NCBI GenBank assembly: GCA_002163245.1
Contig: MAAL01000177.1
Span: 1 to 64,000, forward strand
Origin: Gammaproteobacteria bacterium 42_54_T18
GTDB taxonomy: Bacteria > Pseudomonadota > Gammaproteobacteria > Pseudomonadales > Ketobacteraceae
DNA length: 64,000 nt
Direction of reading: 5' to 3'
The notes beneath the pieces are model-generated. The model made no database searches. It was given only the letters and a program-made list of their open reading frames with translations, and was not told the DNA's origin. Of this stretch, positions 44,211 through 52,964 are shown one piece after another (the stretch's first letter is position 1; each line of letters begins with the position of its first letter). The position numbers and the translations under genes are program-made.

Positions 44211-45955
44211 TGTGCAGCTTCCGCTAATGGTCGCGGCGCAACGGCCTGAGTAATATCCGTAGTTGAAGCAACCTCTTGTACAACCTCAACCTGCTGCGTT
44301 GTAGCAACTGGCTGAACAATATCTGGCTGACCCGCCGTCTTATCAACATCAATAACTTCTTTTGCTTTAGCGGTCTGTGCTGCAGCCTCATCTTCTGCAA
44401 TAAGGGCCGCTAGAGGGGACATTTCATCCGTAGAAGTTTCCTGTTCAGCGACCTCCTTTAAAGGTTTTGTCTCAACCTCCTTTTCTTTCCGCTGCACATC
44501 ATTTATCGCTGTTACTGAAGCATTAACTGACTCAACAATGTTTTTAACATTATCTTCAAGCTTACGTTTAGTAGAATCATCCATTTGATCCATCGCTGCT
44601 TTTGCCTGTTGAGCAATCGCACGCATTTGTTCGTTTGATATTTGGTCTGTGGTAAAGCCTTGAGATGTTGATTTCGAATTTCGTGTAGCCGGCGGTGTTG
44701 AAACAGTAGATAAACGCTGCTCCTGCAGGAGCTGCTCTCGTACTTTAACAGCACCACTCATCAAATCATCCGTTCTAGCAGGGGCATCATCCTGCTCAAG
44801 TGGCGCGGCCAACTTAGTTCTAACTTGCATACCTTCTACTGCAATATCAAGCTGACTGAGAACAACCTGCTCACCGTTATTAAGCCCGCCATTAACGTAA
44901 ATCTCATTTTTACCCTTGTACATCACATCAACTTGGCGTCGAAACAAACGTTTATCCGCATCAACCAACCACAATTGGTTGCCATTGCGAAGCGCTCGAC
45001 GAGGCACAGTAAAAACCCCTTGATGGTAACGACCTGCAATTTGGGCCTCAACAAAAGTACCCGCAGAAAGCGGAGGTCTATCTGGCTGATTAACATCTCG
45101 AGCATATGGGTCCTCGATTTGAGCAACGACATAAAGCAGCCTGTTTTTCTCATCTAGACCACCTTCCGCTCTCACAATCCTTCCCATCCACTCATAGGAT
45201 TTTCCGCCATACTGCCCTTTAAGTACAACGGGGGTCCCTTCAGTTTCCGCCGCTTCTCGATAACGTAACGGCACATCAACCAAACCGAGTTGACGATCTG
45301 ACAGAGGCAAGCGCACTTCAGCCACATCTACCGCATAGATGGTTCCTAGCTGTGCACCCGGACGAATATACTGGCCTACGTCTACTGATTTTGCTCGAAC
45401 ACGCCCATCAAAGGGGGCTTTAACGATTGTTCGTTTTTTCTGTAATTGGGCTGATTCAAGCTCAGCTCTAGCTGCTTGCAAACTTGACTTTGCTTGGTCC
45501 CACTGGGCTTTACCAGAGGCGTAGTCGTCTCGCTTAACGCCCTTCACTCGACTTCTTGCTTTAAATTCTGCTTTAGCTTGCAGCTCAGCTTGCTTGGCTT
45601 TTGATACATTAGCCTTGGCACGACTAATATTTACCTGATATTCAATATCATCAACTTTAATTAACGTTTCGCCTTTCTTAAAAAAGCCTCCATTAGCAAA
45701 GTGATTTGAAACAGAGAGAACTTGGCCACTAACTTCTGAGGTAAGAAGAATCTCGGTACCTGGAGTAACGGTCCCCCTTGTTGATACAGGGATACTAAGC
45801 GCCTTGGAATATACCGGGGTCACCGATACAAGTGGCTGCTTTATCTCAACAGGATGACGTTCAACTTTAGGCCGGCTCAAAAATAATAAGGCGGAAACAA
45901 CCAAAGCTCCGATGATGACCAAAATAGGTAAAACAACCTTTAGTGCTTTATTCAT
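44207..45955 (-). CDS. RND membrane fusion (periplasmic adaptor) protein with extended C-terminus
   Basis: A 582-residue protein. The N-terminal anchor (about 7-28, VVLPILVIIGALVVSALLF) is followed by an HlyD/AcrA core: lipoyl half (TSEVSGQVLSVSNHFANGGF), an alpha hairpin (about 110-170), a second lipoyl half (IVKAPFDGRVRAKSVDVGQY), then beta-barrel and membrane-proximal domains to about 375. About 200 further residues, rich in Ala, Gln, Glu and Thr with coiled-coil character, have no counterpart in typical AcrA proteins (about 380-400 residues). It is encoded just before and overlapping the permease. Confidence 0.9.
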   Translation of the reverse strand: MNKALKVVLPILVIIGALVVSALLFLSRPKVERHPVEIKQPLVSVTPVYSKALSIPVSTRGTVTPGTEILLTSEVSGQVLSVSNHFANGGFFKKGETLIKVDDIEYQVNISRAKANVSKAKQAELQAKAEFKARSRVKGVKRDDYASGKAQWDQAKSSLQAARAELESAQLQKKRTIVKAPFDGRVRAKSVDVGQYIRPGAQLGTIYAVDVAEVRLPLSDRQLGLVDVPLRYREAAETEGTPVVLKGQYGGKSYEWMGRIVRAEGGLDEKNRLLYVVAQIEDPYARDVNQPDRPPLSAGTFVEAQIAGRYHQGVFTVPRRALRNGNQLWLVDADKRLFRRQVDVMYKGKNEIYVNGGLNNGEQVVLSQLDIAVEGMQVRTKLAAPLEQDDAPARTDDLMSGAVKVREQLLQEQRLSTVSTPPATRNSKSTSQGFTTDQISNEQMRAIAQQAKAAMDQMDDSTKRKLEDNVKNIVESVNASVTAINDVQRKEKEVETKPLKEVAEQETSTDEMSPLAALIAEDEAAAQTAKAKEVIDVDKTAGQPDIVQPVATTQQVEVVQEVASTTDITQAVAPRPLAEAAQ

Positions 45956-46152
45956 GCTAAATCTGCTTTTTTTTTGATTTTTGATCTACACCAATGCATC
46001 AGTGCCAAATGAAATTGTAGACCTTTATTTGTTCTTCTGGGGTGCTAAACACAAGCATAGCTGCCGACATAGTAGCGGAAAAGCGCTTAGAAATTAAATA
46101 GTAACAACAATAAATTACAAACATTGGTACAAATAGAAGAATATTGACAACA

Positions 46153-46168
46153 AAGGCTTCCCTGCCTT
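46153..46168 (-). terminator. Small hairpin after the thioesterase gene
   Basis: AAGGC and GCCTT arms with a 6-nt loop, 16 bp after the thioesterase stop, followed on the minus strand by TGTTGTC. A weak intrinsic terminator at best. Confidence 0.3.
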
Positions 46169-46183
46169 GTAAAAATTGAAAAA

Positions 46184-47014
46184 CTAAAGGCCTCTGGTCG
46201 CTTTTTGTACAACTTTTGAAAACAAACTATCTGAACGACCAACAGCTTTATCCAGCACTGTGGTCAAACAACTGAGCAAAGAGTCCGTTGCGGAATGAAG
46301 ATAAAAATGATCTCCAGAAAACAACTGCAGCTCAAATCGCTCATTGGTGACTTTTGCCCAATCTTCAAGCTCATCAATACCTACATTGTCATCTTTGGCA
46401 CCACCCAGCGCCAAAACTGGAACAGTGAGCGGCTCGGAGGGCTCATAGTCCCACGTTTCAATGACTTCACAATCAGCTCTAAGTATTGGGCTAACTAGCT
46501 CCATTAATTCGGGGTTATTTAGGGCTGCCTCTGGTGTTCCGTTAAGCCGGCGAATCTCCTCTAAAAACTCATCTTCTGGCAGGCCGTGAATAGGTCTTCT
46601 TTTTGCTGGAAGTTGGGGTGCCCTACGCCCAGACACAAAGAGGTATTCAGGTTCTTTTTGGCCATTATCTCTTAACTTTCGAGCTAATTCGTATGCGACT
46701 TGCGCCCCCATACTATGCCCAAAAAAAGCATATGACGCATTTAAGTATGGAGATATGGCGGATTCTAATGCACCAAGGAGTGAATCAAGATTGGTATAAG
46801 CGTTCTCTTTAAATCGAGCTCCTCTACCAGGAAGCTGGATCGAGCAAACCTCTACATCATCAGGTAGTTGTTGGTACCAATCCCTATATGCAGATGCGTT
46901 GCCGCCTGCATAGTTAAAACAGAATAAACGTAGACGTGGTTCTGACACAGGTTTTTGTACCTGGAACCACACGCTTTCTGAAATATCAGGAATACTGCTG
47001 TTCAATGCGCCCAT
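46184..47014 (-). CDS. Type II thioesterase of the NRPS cluster
   Basis: A 276-residue alpha/beta hydrolase of the GrsT/RifR type. The N-terminal FCFNYAGGNASAYRDW gives the oxyanion region. The nucleophile Ser is in FFGHSMGAQVAYEL (about residue 100), Asp in GGAKDDNVG and His in FSGDHFYL. External thioesterases of this kind remove wrong acyl groups stalled on carrier proteins. Its minus-strand orientation and distance of about 6 kb from the NRPS gene place it at the cluster edge. It is distinct from the thioesterase domain inside the NRPS. Confidence 0.9.
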   Translation of the reverse strand: MGALNSSIPDISESVWFQVQKPVSEPRLRLFCFNYAGGNASAYRDWYQQLPDDVEVCSIQLPGRGARFKENAYTNLDSLLGALESAISPYLNASYAFFGHSMGAQVAYELARKLRDNGQKEPEYLFVSGRRAPQLPAKRRPIHGLPEDEFLEEIRRLNGTPEAALNNPELMELVSPILRADCEVIETWDYEPSEPLTVPVLALGGAKDDNVGIDELEDWAKVTNERFELQLFSGDHFYLHSATDSLLSCLTTVLDKAVGRSDSLFSKVVQKATRGL

Positions 47015-47400
47015 AACGATATCCGGTCGAATGTCTTATTTTTATAGTTATTGATCAATTCTCTCGCGTCTCATCAAAGTTCAGATGTAAAACGCTGGAA
47101 ACATTTTAAGGAGACTCTATTTGGCAATAGATGATACTACTCTCCGAACAATATGGCACAAATGTGCCAGAAGCTCAAAAAATCTACAAGAAACTACCAT
47201 TAATAGCTCAATGTATAGTCAATATAGCGCCAGAGTATTTTCCCCGTCAACAACCACAAATGTAAATACTACGCAACTTTACAAACTGTAACAGTGTACT
47301 TACGCAATGTTACAGTTTGACCTACCCTTGCTTTACATAGACATAATACAGACAAAGAATGCACCTAAATCATTTAGATACATTACTTTACTAAAATCTT
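47015..47400. other. Gap between MFS and thioesterase genes
   Basis: About 386 bp without a supportable gene. It contains a perfect 12-bp inverted repeat (listed separately) and should hold the thioesterase promoter. The stretch is AT-rich; nothing else recognisable. Confidence 0.45.
47283..47320. promoter_or_regulatory. Perfect inverted repeat upstream of the thioesterase gene
   Basis: CAAACTGTAACA (47283-47294) and TGTTACAGTTTG (47309-47320), 12 bp each with a 14-bp spacer. No T-run follows on the minus strand, so a regulator-binding site is more likely than a terminator for the MFS gene. It lies about 270 bp before the thioesterase start. Confidence 0.45.
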
Positions 47401-48744
47401 TTAAGACACCTCCACTTTTGGCTCACCATCCGCAGGAACTTCAATTTTAGGCTCCTCCGCATCAGGTAAATCGATATCCACCCTTCTAACACCCGGTACC
47501 ATCCATGCTAATACGACGAACACCATACTCAACGCCCCTGCACAAGAAATCATCAAAGCCACCCCTCGACTCTGACCTATTCCCCATATATCTCCAAAAT
47601 ACTGGGCTAACACTTTGCCTTCCATCATGGAGGGTTCAAAATAGTTATCGGCAAGAAATCCGGCCGATAGAAATGCCAACGGTTGGGCAGATCGCATAAT
47701 GGTATTCCTAAGGCTGAATACCCTGCCCTGATATGAAGCTTCGACCTTTTTTTGCCATAGCGTTTGACTTGATGCTGCTGCAATTGGTGCAGCAGCCATA
47801 ACAATAAACGCCCCCAATGCCAACATCCAAATTTGCTGTCCTATTGGGATAATTATCAACATAAAAGAGATAAATAACGACGTTCCTAATATAGCGTAGG
47901 TTTGTCGAGAAGCCCCTTTCCAGACAACCATCAATATTCCGCCCACTAATGTTCCCACTCCGCCCATTGATTGCACAAGGCCTAGATCTGTCCGGGTACC
48001 CAACCCTAGCACTAGCGGCAGGAAAAGCACCTGCACAATAGATACGTTAAACCACACAAGGGTAAATACATACAAACCACCCAGTATCCCTTTTTTCTCC
48101 TTCATATATCGATAGGCATCGCGTAAATCGAGATACATATGGCGAAAAGTAAACTTCTCTTTTGTTGGATCCTTTTTGGGTGTTGGTATCGTTGCAATCG
48201 CGATCGTCAGCAAACCAACGATAAATGTTGCTATATCGATAAGGAAAATGCCTCGCATCCCTATGGTGTCAATCGCCAAACCGGCCAATAAGGGGCCTGC
48301 TAACTGAACACTACCGAAACCAAGCCCCATCATACCGTTTGCTTTGCTAAGCTGATCTCTTGGGACAACGAGGGAGATACAGGAAGTAAACCCTACCTGT
48401 AGCATAGTCGCGCACACCGATGCTACGGGTACAATTGCGATGATATGCCAAACCTGAAGCTGATCCGTCCAATAAAGCCCTGCTAATACCGCAGTCACAA
48501 CGGCGCTACCAAATTGTGCGAAAAACAAAATTGTTTTACGCTTAACTCGGTCAATTAATGTGCCTATAAAAGGCCCTAACAATAAACCTGGTAACGTAGA
48601 GGCTATTGCAATGGTGGTGAAATTAGTGACTTCATTGCTAAGCTGGTACGCCCACACCCCGAGACCAAAATTTGTGAGAGTAGACCCTAAAAGGGATATG
48701 GCTTGACCAAAAAGGACAAAATAGAACAACTTCAATCCGGACAT
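47401..48744 (-). CDS. MFS exporter, EntS-like (MFS_3 family)
   Basis: A 447-residue protein with about 12 transmembrane helices. The N-terminal half has FGQAISLLGSTLTNFGLGVW and the loop motif LLGPFIGTLIDRVKRK between helices 2 and 3, typical of the MFS_3 enterobactin-exporter and macrolide-efflux branch. The C-terminal tail (about 420-447) is acidic and hydrophilic. In an NRPS cluster it is the probable exporter of the product. A large intracellular loop lies between helices 6 and 7. Confidence 0.88.
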   Translation of the reverse strand: MSGLKLFYFVLFGQAISLLGSTLTNFGLGVWAYQLSNEVTNFTTIAIASTLPGLLLGPFIGTLIDRVKRKTILFFAQFGSAVVTAVLAGLYWTDQLQVWHIIAIVPVASVCATMLQVGFTSCISLVVPRDQLSKANGMMGLGFGSVQLAGPLLAGLAIDTIGMRGIFLIDIATFIVGLLTIAIATIPTPKKDPTKEKFTFRHMYLDLRDAYRYMKEKKGILGGLYVFTLVWFNVSIVQVLFLPLVLGLGTRTDLGLVQSMGGVGTLVGGILMVVWKGASRQTYAILGTSLFISFMLIIIPIGQQIWMLALGAFIVMAAAPIAAASSQTLWQKKVEASYQGRVFSLRNTIMRSAQPLAFLSAGFLADNYFEPSMMEGKVLAQYFGDIWGIGQSRGVALMISCAGALSMVFVVLAWMVPGVRRVDIDLPDAEEPKIEVPADGEPKVEVS

Positions 48745-48821
48745 AAAAGGAACTTCTAGTAGATTTTCTATTTATAATTATTAGGCATTTATATTATTAT
48801 AAGCCCTCGCTCTGCAAACTC

Positions 48822-48858
48822 TATACTAAAGCAATTCACGGGTGTACTCTAGAGCGAC
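48822..48858 (+). promoter_or_regulatory. Bipartite motif upstream of acyltransferase 1
   Basis: TATACTAAA (48822-48830) and TGTACTCTAGAG (48843-48854). There are exactly 15 bp between TATACT and TGTACT, as at the second acyltransferase gene. TATACT could be a -10 box, although no good -35 is seen; TGTACTCTAG could bind a cluster regulator. It lies about 60 bp before the ATG. Confidence 0.5.
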
Positions 48859-48902
48859 TAATAAAAACAACGCACCAGCTCACACACGGAAGGTGATAAA
48901 TC

Positions 48903-50102
48903 ATGAGTTTCTATCGCTCACTATCCCCCCTTGAAGCAACCTATATTGCTACAGAAACCCCTGAACACACCCCTTTTACGAACCAATACATTGTAGAAGG
49001 CATTGGCAAGCTGGATCTTGAGCAATGGGAAGAAGCCTCTTTAAAAGTGTCCAAGGTGAACGCTGGACTAAGTCTTCAACTGAAAGGTTTTTGGGGTTGG
49101 CGCTATTGGGATCAGGGCAGTGCAACTCCGCGCGTAACAAAATTAACAACGGATTGGGACGGTTTAAGTTCAGAGAATGCCCCTGATATATTTAGACCTT
49201 TTGACTCCCGCAAAGGCCCAAATGCGGAAATCATACTGATTGAAAACCCAAATGCCTCCTCTAAAATCCTTTTTCGAACCCACCATGCCATTACCGATGG
49301 AATGGGAATGACCCACTGGATAGAAGAGTGCTTTCGCGCCCTAAGAAAAGAACCTCTACTAGGCTCCACAGGCACGATTAACGAATGGGATATCGCAAAG
49401 CAAAATCAAGTTACCGTAGAGCCCACTATTGATGGCAACTGCATATCTCTGTCTCCAATATCAAAAAACCCAGAAGAAAGGTATTGCCGCTGGATTCGTT
49501 GTGATTGGCCAGGAAAACATACCAAAATCGTTTCAAAACTTATTTTAGCTTCCAGTACCGTCGCAAAGAATCGACATGGCAATGATAGTAGAACGCTATT
49601 TCGAATCCCTTCCGATCTTCGAAAGTACAATGAAAGCAGTTCTGATTTTACGATGGCGAATGCATCAGGTGCCTTCGATATTGAAACCACTGATAAATCC
49701 ACCGTAAAAAGTATTCAAAGGGGAATTATCCAAGGCATGAGAAACAAATCGGATTTAGCGGTATTCCCCTCAAAGATGTACCTAGCAAACTGGCTTCCTA
49801 AAGCTATGTTTAATGCAAAAGCAGAAACCATTAAAAACATCCACAGCTCTGGCCGCTACCGCATGACGGGCACAATTTCATATTTAGGGGAGCAAAGCCT
49901 TGAACCATTCAGTTACGATAATTTTGCTGCCAAGGGTCGTTACGGCGTACCGATATCGCTAGAAAACAGAGGTATTTTTATTGGTGCAAGCAACACAAAA
50001 GACATGCTTAGCTTTTCACTCGGCGCCCCAAAAGCACTTGTTACCCATGAAGAACTTATTGAACTTGGCAATGAACTGCACGACGCATACAATGCACTAT
50101 AG
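48903..50102 (+). CDS. Stand-alone condensation-like acyltransferase (paralog 1)
   Basis: A 399-residue protein with the chloramphenicol-acetyltransferase/condensation fold signature HHAITDGMGM (about residues 124-133), the H-H-x-x-x-D-G active site of condensation domains and PapA/WES-type acyltransferases. It opens MSFYRSLSPLEATYIATE, and GWRYWD and DWDG are shared with its paralog at 51675. There is no carrier or adenylation domain. About two thirds of residues appear shared between the two by eye. AAGGTGAT precedes the ATG. Probable role: acylation or amide/ester formation on the NRPS product or a building block. The substrate is unknown. Confidence 0.78.
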   Translation: MSFYRSLSPLEATYIATETPEHTPFTNQYIVEGIGKLDLEQWEEASLKVSKVNAGLSLQLKGFWGWRYWDQGSATPRVTKLTTDWDGLSSENAPDIFRPFDSRKGPNAEIILIENPNASSKILFRTHHAITDGMGMTHWIEECFRALRKEPLLGSTGTINEWDIAKQNQVTVEPTIDGNCISLSPISKNPEERYCRWIRCDWPGKHTKIVSKLILASSTVAKNRHGNDSRTLFRIPSDLRKYNESSSDFTMANASGAFDIETTDKSTVKSIQRGIIQGMRNKSDLAVFPSKMYLANWLPKAMFNAKAETIKNIHSSGRYRMTGTISYLGEQSLEPFSYDNFAAKGRYGVPISLENRGIFIGASNTKDMLSFSLGAPKALVTHEELIELGNELHDAYNAL

Positions 50103-50109
50103 TCGTAAC

Positions 50110-50135
50110 AAGAGGGTACCTCCGTGTACCCTCTT
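50110..50135. terminator. Bidirectional hairpin between acyltransferase 1 and the aminotransferase
   Basis: AAGAGGGTAC and GTACCCTCTT form a perfect 10-bp stem with a 6-nt loop between two convergent genes. The following T-runs are short, so termination strength is uncertain. Confidence 0.65.
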
Positions 50136-50140
50136 CACAA

Positions 50141-51400
50141 TTAACCTAGCTCTGCTGTAAATGCTCTCTTAATAATCTCACAACCTTCTTTCAATATTTC
50201 CATGGGAATGGTTAATGAAGGCAATAATTTCACTACCTGTCCTTTTCGGCCAGCGCTTTCAATAATAAGACCCGCATCAAAACATCGCTTCAATATTCTG
50301 TCTGTAACGCCCTGATCATCTAAATCACTTAAATCAGCACCCCAGATCATTCCAATGCCGCGTATTTCAATTTTAGAGTTAAGTGACGCAATGTCTTTAG
50401 TTAGAAATTCAGAAATATATTGAGCTTTTTCTTTCACTTGCTGCTGAACATTCTCAGTTTCCCACAGATCGATCGCAGCAGCACCACCAACAAACGCCAA
50501 CTGATGGCCTCGGAATGTTCCGTTATGCTCACCTGGCATCCACTTATCCAATTCAGGTTTCATCAAAACAATTGCCATAGGCAACCCATAACCACTAATA
50601 GACTTGGACAGTGTTACAATATCGGGGACTATATTCGCTCGTTCAAAAGAGAAGAAATACCCCGCGCGGCCACAACCCACTTGAATGTCGTCAACGATCA
50701 TTAGTATGTCATGTTTATCACACAATGCTCGTAAGCGTTGTAACCACTCTACCGGCGCTTCAATAACACCGCCTTCTGCTTGAATCGTTTCAAGCAACAT
50801 CGCTGCAGGTTTCTCATAACCGGAGCTAGAATCACTCAAAATAGTGTCCATGTATTCAATGCTATCAAAACTTCCCATAAACCCATGGGGATAAGGCATA
50901 AAGTGTACATTACCTAAAGCCACACCTGCCCCACCTCGATTGTATTGATTACCCGTAGCAGCAAGCGCTCCCAGGGTCATTCCATGAAATCCCCCTTGGA
51001 ATGAAAAAATACCAGATCTACCTGTTACTTTACGCGCAATCTTAATGGCGGCCTCAACAGCATTTGTCCCCGTAGGGCCACAAAACTGCGTACGATAGTC
51101 CAATCCTCTTGGAACTAAAATCTTTTCATGCAATGCTTTAAGGAAGGTGCGCTTTGCGCCAGTAAATAAATCCAACCCATGAACAATCTCATCCGACTGC
51201 AAGTATCCCACTAATTTATTTTTAATGACGTCAGGGTTATGGCCATAATTTAATGCGCCAGCACCTGCAAAAAAGTCGATGTAACGCTCTCCATCTTCTG
51301 TCCACATCTCTGCGCCCTTAGCTCTGCTAAAAACAACAGGGAAAGATCGGCAGTAAGATCTAACTTCGGACTCATATTGGGAAAATACATCGGTGCTCAT
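50141..51400 (-). CDS. Diaminobutyrate-2-oxoglutarate aminotransferase (EctB/PvdH type)
   Basis: About 419 residues from ATG 51400 (AGGA about 10 nt upstream); the frame extends to GTG 51406. A class III PLP-dependent aminotransferase. FPVVFSRAKGAEMWTEDGERYIDFFAG at the N-terminus is split here as FPVVFSRAKGAE and YIDFFAG. It also has GPTGTNAVEAAIK, FQGGFHGMTLGA, the DDIQVGCGRAG cofactor segment and the PLP lysine in TLSKSISGYGLP (about residue 265). The family makes L-2,4-diaminobutyrate from aspartate semialdehyde. No ectA or ectC is nearby, so it is not an ectoine operon. It likely feeds the NRPS, whose third adenylation domain has a diaminobutyrate-like code. Confidence 0.88.
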   Translation of the reverse strand: MSTDVFSQYESEVRSYCRSFPVVFSRAKGAEMWTEDGERYIDFFAGAGALNYGHNPDVIKNKLVGYLQSDEIVHGLDLFTGAKRTFLKALHEKILVPRGLDYRTQFCGPTGTNAVEAAIKIARKVTGRSGIFSFQGGFHGMTLGALAATGNQYNRGGAGVALGNVHFMPYPHGFMGSFDSIEYMDTILSDSSSGYEKPAAMLLETIQAEGGVIEAPVEWLQRLRALCDKHDILMIVDDIQVGCGRAGYFFSFERANIVPDIVTLSKSISGYGLPMAIVLMKPELDKWMPGEHNGTFRGHQLAFVGGAAAIDLWETENVQQQVKEKAQYISEFLTKDIASLNSKIEIRGIGMIWGADLSDLDDQGVTDRILKRCFDAGLIIESAGRKGQVVKLLPSLTIPMEILKEGCEIIKRAFTAELG

Positions 51401-51604
51401 TAACACGCTTTCCTATGCTATTTTTTGTTATTTTGTTTAAAGGCAAGACTTTCGCCACCGCCCTACAGATATAATGCCGCCTATACTACTCAATTTGCCC
51501 CTAAAAACCAATTAGGATTTGCAACACCAAGCCCGAACACAGAGTGTATCCATCAAAATATCTATGTGGCTCACAGACGGATGGATCCCTGCTGGATCTG
51601 ACTA

Positions 51605-51641
51605 TACTAAAAAGAACCCACCGTGTACTCTAGGGTACATC
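51605..51641 (+). promoter_or_regulatory. Bipartite motif upstream of acyltransferase 2
   Basis: TATACT (51605-51610), then 15 bp, then TGTACTCTAGGGTACA (51626-51641), a near-perfect 16-bp palindrome around CTAG. The arrangement repeats the one upstream of acyltransferase 1. It lies about 50 bp before the ATG. Confidence 0.55.
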
Positions 51642-51674
51642 TAACAACAAAAATATATGAAGAAATAATGCATT

Positions 51675-52871
51675 ATGAGCTTTTATCGCCCTCTTTCGCC
51701 TCTTGAAGCAACTTACATCGCCACAGATAAACCGGACTATACGCCCTTCTGCAACCAATTCTTTCTAGAGGGCGAAGGCACTCTTGATCTCGATGCTTGG
51801 ACAATTGCATCAGAAAAAGCTGCCATTGCTAACCCAGGCATCCGACTTCAACTAAAAGGACGCTGGGGATGGCGCTACTGGGACGACGAAGGCCCTCTAC
51901 CAACCGTCAGAAAGGTAAACACAGATTGGGACGGTACCAGCTCCGAGAACACTCCTGATATTTTCAAACCTTTTGATGCACGCAATAGCCCTAATGCTGA
52001 AATTATTCTAATCGAAAGTAGCAATGCCTCCCCTAGAATACTGTTTAGAACACATCATGCCATCACTGACGGTATGGGAATGTTACATTGGATGGACGAA
52101 TGCTTCCGAGCCTTAAATAATGAACCGTTAAAAGGCTCCAAGGGTATCAACAACGAATGGGACATCATAAAACAACACGAAGCCCCAGAGAGAACACTAT
52201 TCGAAGGCAACTGCGCATCGCTATCCCCTACGTCCAAAAAACCAGAGTTACGATATTGCCGCTGGCATCGCTGTGATTGGCCAACAGATGGCAAACAGAT
52301 ACTGGCCAAGCTCGTACTCTCCGCCAGTATTATCGCAAAAAAGCATAACAATGGAGGAAGAACGCTCTTCCGTATCCCTTCCGATCTCCGCTGGTATCAG
52401 GGAAAAGGGGCGGACTTCACATTAGCCAACGCTTCTGGCGCTTTTGACTTAGAAACAAATGAAGAGTCAACCATTAGCAGCATTCAACAAGCAGTTAGAA
52501 ATGGTATGAGAAGTAAGGCAGATTTGTCCGTTTTCCCCTCAAATTTATATCTTGCCAACTGGCTTCCAAAAGCCATGATGAACACAAAATCGGAAACATT
52601 AAAAAACATTCACGCTTCCGGCCTTTATAGGATGACTGCTACCGTATCCTATGTAGGAGAACGGGATCCAGGTAAATTAAGCGATAAGAACTTTACAGGG
52701 AAATCACTTTACGGCATCCCTATAGCCTTAGAAAACAGAGGGTTATTTATGGCCATCACAAATACCAAGGACACCCTTAGTGTAACTCTTGGTATTCCGA
52801 AAGCGCTCGCTACCGCTGAAGAGTTAATTGCTCTAGGCGAAGAACTTCATGAGACATTTAACTCTCTTTAG
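51675..52871 (+). CDS. Stand-alone condensation-like acyltransferase (paralog 2)
   Basis: A 398-residue paralog of the product of 48903-50102. It has the same active-site motif HHAITDGMGM (about residues 124-133), the same opening MSFYRPLSPLEATYIATD, and matching GWGWRYWDD and DWDG. Length and colinearity indicate gene duplication inside the cluster. The two flank the aminotransferase gene. No strong ribosome binding site is visible (AAGAAATAATGC before the ATG). It is convergent with the NRPS gene. Its function is inferred only from the HHxxxDG fold; substrates are not known. Confidence 0.78.
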   Translation: MSFYRPLSPLEATYIATDKPDYTPFCNQFFLEGEGTLDLDAWTIASEKAAIANPGIRLQLKGRWGWRYWDDEGPLPTVRKVNTDWDGTSSENTPDIFKPFDARNSPNAEIILIESSNASPRILFRTHHAITDGMGMLHWMDECFRALNNEPLKGSKGINNEWDIIKQHEAPERTLFEGNCASLSPTSKKPELRYCRWHRCDWPTDGKQILAKLVLSASIIAKKHNNGGRTLFRIPSDLRWYQGKGADFTLANASGAFDLETNEESTISSIQQAVRNGMRSKADLSVFPSNLYLANWLPKAMMNTKSETLKNIHASGLYRMTATVSYVGERDPGKLSDKNFTGKSLYGIPIALENRGLFMAITNTKDTLSVTLGIPKALATAEELIALGEELHETFNSL

Positions 52872-52913
52872 TCTTCAGTTTTCTTTAATCTTAAAGTCCC
52901 CAGCAACTCTCCA

Positions 52914-52959
52914 TACTGTTAACGTTATAACTATAAACAGAACAATAACGTTAACAGTA
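52914..52959. terminator. Terminator between acyltransferase 2 and the NRPS gene
   Basis: TACTGTTAACGTTAT (52914-52928) and ATAACGTTAACAGTA (52945-52959) form a perfect 15-bp stem with a 16-nt loop. A TTTTTT run follows on the plus strand, so it is best suited to ending acyltransferase 2; it may also stop NRPS transcription, which ends at 52965. Confidence 0.8.
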
Positions 52960-52964
52960 ATTTT

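Noticed and set aside
48760-48800. Fur box in the AT-rich stretch between the MFS and acyltransferase genes
   Set aside because: The TATAATTATTA-like sequence does not give a convincing 19-bp palindrome; AT-richness explains it.
50141-51406. Ectoine biosynthesis operon (ectB)
   Set aside because: The aminotransferase matches, but no ectA, ectC or ectD is adjacent and the neighbours are NRPS-related.
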